A DNA stretch of 64,000 bases from Pedobacter planticolens (GTDB taxonomy: Bacteria; Bacteroidota; Bacteroidia; Sphingobacteriales; Sphingobacteriaceae), in NCBI RefSeq assembly GCF_014172375.1, contig NZ_WNXD01000002.1, positions 372,001 to 436,000 on the forward strand. Reading direction: 5' to 3'. This document shows, piece after piece, positions 57,921 to 64,000 of this stretch. Both the position numbers and the translations under genes were made by a program. Under the pieces are notes generated by a model. It did not search any database, was not told where the DNA came from, and was given only the letters and a program-made list of their open reading frames with translations. Position 1 is the stretch's first letter, and each line of letters begins with the position of its first letter.

Positions 57921-58652
57921 TTACCCAAATAGCTGCTTGTTCTTAAAAGGGTAATCCCCAATCATTCTAAATAGTTCGCCACTCTTTACTATTTGTTGCA
58001 ACACACTTAAATGTTTTTCATGGTGCAAGTCTGTTGCCGCCAAATCATAGTGGTTTTTTTTGAGCAGGTAATCTGCTGCCTGCTTCACTTCTTTACCATA
58101 ATACCCTGTTACAGACAGTAGATTAAGTTGAAATAGGCAGCCCATATCTTTAAAGCGCTGATAACGAGATAGGTTTTTATGATAAAAGTTATAGCGCTCT
58201 GGGTGTGCCAAAATAACAGTATAACCTCTAATCTGAAGATCAAATATGACTTGCTCTATGTTTGGCACTTCAGATAGGTAAGACATTTCTATCAACACAT
58301 GTTTTTCTGGCAAACACAATAAACTATCATTTAGCTCAAAATCAGCATCAATCATATACTCTGCCGCTGCAGCTATTTCTACTGTAGAGCCATTTTTTTG
58401 TAAGCTTGTTCTTACACCATGTAGCACTGCATGTATTGTTTCGGGCGTATTGGGATATAATTCTTTAAAAATATGCGGCGTGCAAATAAACTTGGTAAAG
58501 CCGAGCTCGTTTAGGTTTTTAATTAAAAAAATAGAAGTTTCGAGATCTGGAGCGCCATCATCTATTCCTGGCAATAAATGAGAATGAATATCTACCCCAA
58601 GCCAGCTTAAATCTGTTACTACTGGAGAGTTTCGTTTAAAAATAGAGAGCAT
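57921..58652 (-). CDS. PHP-type protein tyrosine phosphatase (CpsB/YwqE-like)
   Basis: Metal-dependent phosphatase that dephosphorylates the BY-kinase. The 243-residue PHP domain shows DIHSHLLPGIDDGA, CTPHIFKELYPN, AHPERYNFY and ATDLHHEKH. It precedes wza and wzc in the export operon, the arrangement expected for the Wzb role. ATG is 14 bases after the wzi stop. Confidence 0.94.
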   Translation of the reverse strand: MLSIFKRNSPVVTDLSWLGVDIHSHLLPGIDDGAPDLETSIFLIKNLNELGFTKFICTPHIFKELYPNTPETIHAVLHGVRTSLQKNGSTVEIAAAAEYMIDADFELNDSLLCLPEKHVLIEMSYLSEVPNIEQVIFDLQIRGYTVILAHPERYNFYHKNLSRYQRFKDMGCLFQLNLLSVTGYYGKEVKQAADYLLKKNHYDLAATDLHHEKHLSVLQQIVKSGELFRMIGDYPFKNKQLFG

Positions 58653-58666
58653 CGTGTAAATTAAAA

Positions 58667-60358
58667 TTAGTTAAAGGTGTAAACTAGGCCTACTTTAGCA
58701 TGAAAATTATTTGCATTATATTTATCCCATACCCAAAATTGATTTGGAACTGGATTTTCGAAACGATATTGATAATTTAAAGAATGCGCTAAACCCAATT
58801 GTGCACTCACTAAAAATTGCCCAAAAGTCCAATCACCATTTAGCGTAGCATCTAAATCTACCCAATGCCTTCTGGGTTCAATGGTATTTGGGAAAGCGGC
58901 ATAATATAAATCATTTTGATGTACACTTCGCTCTAATAATACGCCCAAACGCTTAAAACCTTTTACCCAGCTAATGTCAAAACTTTGCATATTACCTCCT
59001 GGCCCTACTCCTGCGCCTATCACCTGTCCCTTATTGGTATAACCATCTGTAACTTGATAATGAGAGTACCAATACTCAGAAAATCTTGTGGTTTTAGTAG
59101 AAGAGCCTTCTAGCTGCGTAAACTCTAAGGCCAATTGTATAAATTCATCATCGCTACCTCTAAAGGGAACTAATTTTCTAAATCCTGCAACGTAGGCTCG
59201 GGTATGCTCGGGCTCTACAGCCAAATCTCTTAAATCCCAAGCATGGTCATTTCTACCCCATTGCAAGTAAACCTCACTTTTAGCTTCGGGCATTACCCAT
59301 TTAGCAAAAAAAGAAATGTATTGATCTCTTTTTTTGGAATCTTCTAAATTAACTGTTCCACTTTGGTAACCAGATTTTTCCAATCCAGAAAGAAAAGGAA
59401 AATAATCACTAAAGCCATGTCCCATTGTGCTAGCATTAACAATATAAGATCGATCAAAACCTAAATAAAGACCTGGTAGCCATTTAGGTTGATAAGTAAC
59501 GATAATGCCTGATAAATAACGCCAATCTTTTGCTTTTGGAACAAACTGACTTTCCTGAGAAGTAACAACCCCCGATTGCTCTAATTTACCACCTATAATT
59601 TGAGCCTCAAAAGAACCAATAGCGGTAGCAATTGGCCTGGTTGTATTTAAGGTAGCATGTTTAAAACCTCCAGCATTGTTGGTCATCAGTAATGCATTCC
59701 TAAACCCTGGGCCCCACCATAAATTCTCGTTCGAAACACCAATAGATGCTGGCCCAAAATTTAACCGAATACTGCTTTGACCTAAATTAAATTGGTGATA
59801 AGTACCCGTTCCAAAACGCTCAGGTAAATCAATTTTATTATAATAACTTTTATAAGCACTATTAAAAGATGCTGGATATTTTTTAGCTTCGATTTGCTGA
59901 AAAGCAGCATTTTGCGCAAACACAACCTCGGGCTTAAACTGTACACTTAAAGGGCCAAAACGAGCATAAATTCCAGCAGACAGCAACGTTTGATACCCCT
60001 TGGCTCCTATCATTGCCCCATCATTTATCCCATAGGGGTGATGACTATTAAATTGGTTTTGCCAAACTACTGGTAAAGCATATACTGCCATCTTCTGATT
60101 AGCAGAAAGATACAATAATGACCTAAAATATTCTTTTGAAAGCCCTTCAGGAGAATCATCCAAACGTTGATGTTCTTGCACAACTGGCGATAAATACAAT
60201 GGCCTAACCATGTAAGACACTTTGGAGGTGTCATTTCCCAAAACTTGTTGCCTGCGGTAAAAATCATCTATATTCCCTAACATCCCAACAGGCAATGTTT
60301 GTGCAAATAGCGCAGTTATATTACAAATAAATACTAAAAATAAAAGTTTATATTTCAT
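58667..60358 (-). CDS. wzi: Wzi-type capsule assembly outer membrane protein
   Basis: A 563-residue outer membrane protein from ATG at 60358 with signal peptide (MKYKLLFLVFICNITALFAQ). Family segments are IRLNFGPASIGVSNENLWWGPG and IVTYQPKWLPGLYLGFDRSY. Beta-barrel strands run to the final YTFN. Anchors or assembles capsule at the surface. The frame extends upstream to 60445 with no family similarity. Upstream TATTTTTTGC is a -7 box with one extra T, 8 bases before the ATG. It follows a structured non-coding gap of 585 bases. Confidence 0.88.
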   Translation of the reverse strand: MKYKLLFLVFICNITALFAQTLPVGMLGNIDDFYRRQQVLGNDTSKVSYMVRPLYLSPVVQEHQRLDDSPEGLSKEYFRSLLYLSANQKMAVYALPVVWQNQFNSHHPYGINDGAMIGAKGYQTLLSAGIYARFGPLSVQFKPEVVFAQNAAFQQIEAKKYPASFNSAYKSYYNKIDLPERFGTGTYHQFNLGQSSIRLNFGPASIGVSNENLWWGPGFRNALLMTNNAGGFKHATLNTTRPIATAIGSFEAQIIGGKLEQSGVVTSQESQFVPKAKDWRYLSGIIVTYQPKWLPGLYLGFDRSYIVNASTMGHGFSDYFPFLSGLEKSGYQSGTVNLEDSKKRDQYISFFAKWVMPEAKSEVYLQWGRNDHAWDLRDLAVEPEHTRAYVAGFRKLVPFRGSDDEFIQLALEFTQLEGSSTKTTRFSEYWYSHYQVTDGYTNKGQVIGAGVGPGGNMQSFDISWVKGFKRLGVLLERSVHQNDLYYAAFPNTIEPRRHWVDLDATLNGDWTFGQFLVSAQLGLAHSLNYQYRFENPVPNQFWVWDKYNANNFHAKVGLVYTFN

Positions 60359-60468
60359 AAAACAGCAAAAAATAGGGATAATTTTTAAATCACTAATATA
60401 GCTATTAATTTTTACCAAAAAACTCAACCCTAAATTAAACTCCACAATTCAACTCCTTTGGTTACTGT

Positions 60469-60500
60469 GTAGACACAGATCCTTAAATATTTGTGTCTAC
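60469..60500. other. Hairpin in the wzi upstream region
   Basis: GTAGACACA (60469-60477) pairs with TGTGTCTAC (60492-60500), 9 bp, 14-base loop. No T-run. Operator or RNA hairpin. Confidence 0.7.
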
Positions 60501-60639
60501 TAAAGAGCTCCAAGAAAAGGCAATATAGATCACAATTCCTTCCGATGTAAAATCAGTGGGTGCCAAACGGGCGGGGTGTTTACTGGAACAATTATATCAT
60601 GCATTACGGCATTGCTTAATTTATTGTTTTCTTGTGTAC

Positions 60640-60726
60640 TTGTTAAGGTCTTGTTCGAGACTCCTTCGAGAAATGGCGGGTTTTCTCGAAGGAGTCTCGA
60701 ACAAGACCCAAAGAAGACCTTAACAA
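60640..60726. repeat. Large perfect inverted repeat with 27-bp stem
   Basis: Arms 60647-60673 and 60682-60708 are perfectly complementary over 27 bases around an 8-base loop (TGGCGGGT). TTGTTAA (60640-60646) further pairs with TTAACAA (60720-60726) past an 11-base bulge. The GGTCTT of the left arm has a second possible partner at 60714-60719. More GC-rich than its surroundings. Confidence 0.95.
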
Positions 60727-60757
60727 AAGGTATTGTTTTTGGAGTTCTACTGCCGTC

Positions 60758-60776
60758 TTTCCCACGAAAGTGGAAA
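60758..60776. other. Small hairpin with GAAA loop
   Basis: TTTCCCAC and GTGGAAA pair with one bulged C around the tetraloop GAAA. Confidence 0.65.
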
Positions 60777-60791
60777 TCCTTAAAGCTCATT

Positions 60792-60836
60792 GCATTTCAA
60801 TCCCCATCCGATAAGCCTAGGAGGGAATTGTAATGC
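60792..60836. other. Imperfect hairpin
   Basis: 14-base arms (60792-60805 and 60823-60836) pair with two mismatches around a 17-base loop containing the palindrome CCTAGG. Confidence 0.65.
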
Positions 60837-60863
60837 GTAAAAAAGCCTCTTATTGCGTTACGG

Positions 60864-60882
60864 TTCCCAATCAAGTTGGGAA
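60864..60882. other. Perfect 7-bp hairpin
   Basis: TTCCCAA and TTGGGAA around a 5-base loop TCAAG. Nearby TGCGTTACGG (60854) echoes TGCATTACGG (60600), two direct copies framing the big inverted repeat. Confidence 0.65.
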
Positions 60883-60943
60883 GGACGAGTGAATGGAAAG
60901 CACCAGCCGAGATTATATTCTTTCGCGATTGCTGAACAGACTA

Positions 60944-62371
60944 TTAAATTCTGGCAAACAGTAGTCTACTTGCACGTATTACTAGGTATAAGGCAATACA
61001 AAAGAAGCATACAAGCCGCCACAATAGCGTAATGTGAAATGGCAACAAGGAAGAGGTAAGGCAAAAAGCGAAGCCAATAAAAAAAAGAAGTTCGAAAATA
61101 AACAGCTTTGAAAGTTGAATTCTAAAAACTTTTCTAGTATAGCTATAAACCAATATACAATATAAAAGCTGTGCACAAACGGAAACAATACAGGCTCCTA
61201 AAACCCCATAAACTGGTAAAACTAACCAATTTGCAACAAAACTTAAAACTGAAACAAGTAGAGCAATTTTCAGCATCAATAGCGTTTTTCCTGTTACTTC
61301 TAACCCCTTATGCAAATATAAAGATAAAGCAGCAAAAAAAACAGACAACAACACAAGGCACATTAAATCCGTATTTAAAACATAATTGGGCCCAACTATT
61401 TTAACCAATAACCAATCTCCAATAAGCAGCAATGCAATAAAACTAATGGTAAACGCCACACTTAATATGCTAATATTTTGACGTAAAACACGTTCAATTA
61501 CTTTATTATCCTGACCCTTTTTCCAAGCCTGCATAATTAGTGGATGTGAAGCAAGTAACAATGGCATGGTAACGAAACCAGATAAACCAATTGCTAAATC
61601 TTTAAAGGCGCTATAATTACCAACTAAATCATCAATATTCAAATACCTAAACAAAATGCGATCGCCAAATGCATAAAATTGAGTGGCAAAAAACCAAACA
61701 CATATAGGTAAGCCGTAATACAAAATGCGTTTTATATGAGCGAGGGCAATTAAATTAAAAATTGATGTTTTTATTAATTCCTTCCAAACTTTCCCCATCC
61801 ACAACAAATAAAAATTAGCAACAAAATAACTAACAATTAAAGCCAAAATAACCAGATTTAAATTTTGCTTAAAAAAAAAGCAACAAATAATCATCCCTAT
61901 AATTTGGAAAATACTTTGTAAAATACTGGATTTAGTTTGGAGAGGAATCCTTCGCTCTGCTTGCAAAAAACTATACAGCAGGCTTAAGAAATTTTGCAAA
62001 AAAAGCAATAGTAAACTTAAACCAATGGTGGCAATTGAAATGTCTGCAAAATAATTGACAAGAATAAAACCAGTTGTTCCCAAAATAAAAAAACAAAACT
62101 GAATAGCAATTACATTTACCTTAAGATCAATCGAATTTCCTGTACTTTGATAATCTGGGTACAAATAAACAACAGCACTATTTATCCAACCATTAATTAA
62201 CTGACCAAATAACACTACCGTAGCCAATACAAATGCATAATATCCATACAAATCTGTAGGTAGACTTTTCGTTAACAAATAAATGGTGAATAAGCCAGAG
62301 AATGCTGGCAAAATCTTTACCGGTAAATAACTTAGGGCATCTCGCCAAATTTCACGATGAAGCTTACTCAT
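60944..62371 (-). CDS. Second polysaccharide flippase (MOP superfamily)
   Basis: A 475-residue membrane protein with about 12-14 helices of the oligosaccharide flippase family (MSKLHREIWRDALSYLPVKI at the N-terminus). Together with the Wzx at 49745 it gives the locus two flippases, so either two glycans are made or one works with a synthase outside the window. 73 bases after the GT2 gene. A short palindrome (ACTAG/CTAGT) lies in its upstream region. Confidence 0.87.
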   Translation of the reverse strand: MSKLHREIWRDALSYLPVKILPAFSGLFTIYLLTKSLPTDLYGYYAFVLATVVLFGQLINGWINSAVVYLYPDYQSTGNSIDLKVNVIAIQFCFFILGTTGFILVNYFADISIATIGLSLLLLFLQNFLSLLYSFLQAERRIPLQTKSSILQSIFQIIGMIICCFFFKQNLNLVILALIVSYFVANFYLLWMGKVWKELIKTSIFNLIALAHIKRILYYGLPICVWFFATQFYAFGDRILFRYLNIDDLVGNYSAFKDLAIGLSGFVTMPLLLASHPLIMQAWKKGQDNKVIERVLRQNISILSVAFTISFIALLLIGDWLLVKIVGPNYVLNTDLMCLVLLSVFFAALSLYLHKGLEVTGKTLLMLKIALLVSVLSFVANWLVLPVYGVLGACIVSVCAQLLYCILVYSYTRKVFRIQLSKLFIFELLFFIGFAFCLTSSLLPFHITLLWRLVCFFCIALYLVIRASRLLFARI

Positions 62372-62444
62372 GCAAATGATGTATGTTCATTAACTAGTGC
62401 GCTAGTAAAAACAATAAATAAATACGTTTATAAAGATGCACTAA

Positions 62445-63431
62445 TTAAGAATAAGTGCTAGCCATTTTTATTAATTCTTTGTATTTGGCAAAAAGCGCTT
62501 CATTTTTTGGTGTACGTTCGCCCAAATCTTCATAGATTAAAAATTTATGAATACGTTTAAAATAGCCAAAGCGCCATAAAAAAAGCCTACAATAAAGTGC
62601 CAATTGAATTACTCTTTTTAAAGTGCTAAAACTACGCTTAGAATAATGCTTTTTATAAAGATGCAATAGGCCCTTAATATCATTTTCAAAAGAAAAAATT
62701 GGATTATTAATAGAAGATGTACCCCCAAAGTGAATTACTTTAGCTTTACTGTACATAAATTTATAACCCTGTTTGCTAGCTCTTAAGGCAAACTCACAAT
62801 CTTCATGATAAAAGACCATTTCTTCATCTAGTAAACCAACCGCTTCAATAACTTCTTTTTTAAACAAAATACAAGCAAAAGATAAATAGTCCATTTCAGA
62901 TACTTGCTCGGCTTGAAGTAAAAATGCAGGTTTTTTCCAAAAGAATAAATGTTTAAAAAAAGGAGAATGCAACAATTTAAAGAGGACAATACTTAAATTG
63001 GTTAAGCGTAAAAATATTTTTAAAGTGGTTGGAAAATCAAACCAACTCCGCTGAATAGTTTGATTTTTATTCAACATGGTAGCACCCACGATCCCATAAT
63101 TATGTACTATAGCGTCATTCATTAAAGTCTCCAGGGTATCTGCAAACAACAATGTATCACTATTTAACAAGAGTAAGTGTTTACCTTTTGATTGTTTAAT
63201 GCCAAGATTTACACCTTTAGCGAAACCTAAATTAGTATTCGATTCTATTAAAACAACTTCACTAAACTCTTCTTTGATTCTAGTTGTAGTTTGATCCATT
63301 GAATGATTATCAACAACGATAATCTCAAAATTGAAACTTGTTTTAGAAGTGAGTATTGAATTAATGCAGGCTAATGAAATTTCTTCTGTATTAAAGGTTA
63401 CTATAATTATACTTAAATCGATTTGCTGCAT
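62445..63431 (-). CDS. GT2 family glycosyltransferase (rhamnosyltransferase-like)
   Basis: A 328-residue GT-A enzyme similar to WbbL: SIIIVTFNTEEISLACIN, NLGFAKGVNLGIKQSKG, LLLNSDTLLF and EDCEFALRASKQGYKF. Rhamnosyl transfer is common in this group but not proven here. Lies 221 bases after the aminotransferase gene; the gap shows no feature. Confidence 0.9.
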   Translation of the reverse strand: MQQIDLSIIIVTFNTEEISLACINSILTSKTSFNFEIIVVDNHSMDQTTTRIKEEFSEVVLIESNTNLGFAKGVNLGIKQSKGKHLLLLNSDTLLFADTLETLMNDAIVHNYGIVGATMLNKNQTIQRSWFDFPTTLKIFLRLTNLSIVLFKLLHSPFFKHLFFWKKPAFLLQAEQVSEMDYLSFACILFKKEVIEAVGLLDEEMVFYHEDCEFALRASKQGYKFMYSKAKVIHFGGTSSINNPIFSFENDIKGLLHLYKKHYSKRSFSTLKRVIQLALYCRLFLWRFGYFKRIHKFLIYEDLGERTPKNEALFAKYKELIKMASTYS

Positions 63432-63652
63432 AAATTGAAAACACGTAAGGAAGAATAGGGATAAACAAATTTAAAAAAAATAAATTGTTTACCTTAACAA
63501 ATCCGGCATTTCCCATATGTGAGATAAAATTATTACAGCTTTCATCGTAATAACCAATATGTTTATTTTTTGACCACCCTCTAATCGGAATTCAAAGTAC
63601 AGAACAAACCATAACTGGCACTAAAATTAAATAGCGTTAATAAAGAGAACAG

Positions 63653-64000
63653 CTAAGAAACCATAATCTTTTGGTATGCCTGTGCTATTGCCTCGCATAC
63701 ATATTCAATTTCTTCTGTAGTTAATTGAGGGTATATTGGGAGCGATATTTCTCTTGAATAATTATCAAAAGCAACAGGATAATTGCTTATTTGGTAATCT
63801 AAACTTTTAAATAGCGTTAACATGGGCATCGGTATAAAGTGCACATTAACTGCCACACCCAATGAAGAAATAAAATCTATCATTTGATCTCTTTGAATCT
63901 CAGAAATCTGATTAATTCTTAGTGGATATAAATGATAGCATGATTTTCTATTTTGATCCTCCAGAATTGGAAGCTGTGCCCAAGCTTTTTGACGAAAAAA
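63653..64000 (-). CDS. DegT/DnrJ/EryC1 aminotransferase, C-terminal part
   Basis: PLP-dependent sugar aminotransferase, 5' end outside the window; 115 residues are present, open to the edge. The family pattern is visible in SCYHLYPLRI and in the C-terminal LPIYPQLTTEEIEYVCEAI. It transfers an amino group to a 4-keto- or 3-keto-sugar nucleotide, so the polymer probably contains an amino-deoxy sugar. First gene of the locus within the window. Confidence 0.88.
   Translation of the reverse strand, partial: FFRQKAWAQLPILEDQNRKSCYHLYPLRINQISEIQRDQMIDFISSLGVAVNVHFIPMPMLTLFKSLDYQISNYPVAFDNYSREISLPIYPQLTTEEIEYVCEAIAQAYQKIMVS

Noticed and set aside
57803..57961. N-terminal extension of wza
   Set aside because: It would place a lipoprotein signal peptide at residue 54 and overlaps the phosphatase gene; ATG at 57802 starts a proper signal peptide with LSAC lipobox.
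60469..60500. Rho-independent terminator for the second flippase gene
   Set aside because: Stem is good, but no T-run follows on the minus strand and it is more than 400 bases after the stop codon; kept as an unassigned hairpin.
60530..60833. Two overlapping open frames on opposite strands in the wzi gap
   Set aside because: They share similar internal residues only because the large inverted repeat reads alike on both strands. No signal, domain or ribosome site supports them.

Overview
The window looks like a chromosomal stretch from a Bacteroidetes bacterium of the Sphingobacteriaceae, close to Pedobacter. The grounds are low GC, Bacteroidetes-type -7 promoter boxes (TAnnTTTG), DUF4292 and RemB/Wzi-type envelope proteins, a lipoprotein with a Bacteroidetes surface-export signal, and protein wording typical of Pedobacter. 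No rRNA, tRNA, CRISPR array, insertion sequence or phage gene was seen. The species call is inference; no search was possible.

From 1 to about 14 kb, mostly minus strand, lies a housekeeping and envelope block. It holds malic enzyme (cut by the window edge), a LysM lytic transglycosylase, gatA, two TatA-type proteins, an EnvC-like murein hydrolase activator with a degenerate LytM domain, a DUF4292 lipoprotein, a TPR protein, dUTPase and a flippase. Next is a compact operon of amidohydrolase, nitronate monooxygenase, a 43-residue membrane peptide and acylphosphatase. From 14 to 31 kb are regulators (an NtrC-type regulator converging on a hybrid kinase, a WYL regulator, a GAF/PAS hybrid kinase), RNA modification genes (rluF, rlmN), a DinB protein, ComF, a probable surface lipoprotein, glyA, dxs and GDP-fucose synthase.

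From 31 kb to the right edge almost everything is on the minus strand and forms a Wzx/Wzy-type capsule or exopolysaccharide locus. Read in transcription order (right to left) it holds: a DegT-type aminotransferase (partial), GT2, a flippase, a 585-base structured non-coding gap, Wzi, PHP-type tyrosine phosphatase, Wza, Wzc kinase with a Tyr-Gly repeat tail, GT2, a cytidylyltransferase/hydroxyacid dehydrogenase/SDR cassette, Wzx, a DUF115/MptE-like protein, Wzy, three glycosyltransferases, a beta-helix protein, a WecG/TagA transferase, a CDP-paratose-epimerase-like SDR, a lactonase-fold protein, two tandem initiating sugar-phosphate transferases, a CapD/WbpM-like dehydratase and a RemB/Wzi-like protein. 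The initiating transferases would load the first sugar on undecaprenyl phosphate, the glycosyltransferases extend it, Wzx flips it, Wzy polymerises it, and Wza/Wzc/Wzi export and anchor it, with the phosphatase opposing Wzc.

I see no clear defence system or new enzyme machine. The most interesting signals are the chain of hairpins in the gap before wzi (including a perfect 27-bp stem), promoter boxes only 4-6 bases before several start codons (predicted leaderless mRNAs), the Tyr-Gly repeat in Wzc, the nonulosonate-type cytidylyltransferase cassette without a synthase, a near-identical tract in otherwise diverged tandem transferases, and a dispersed intergenic repeat family.
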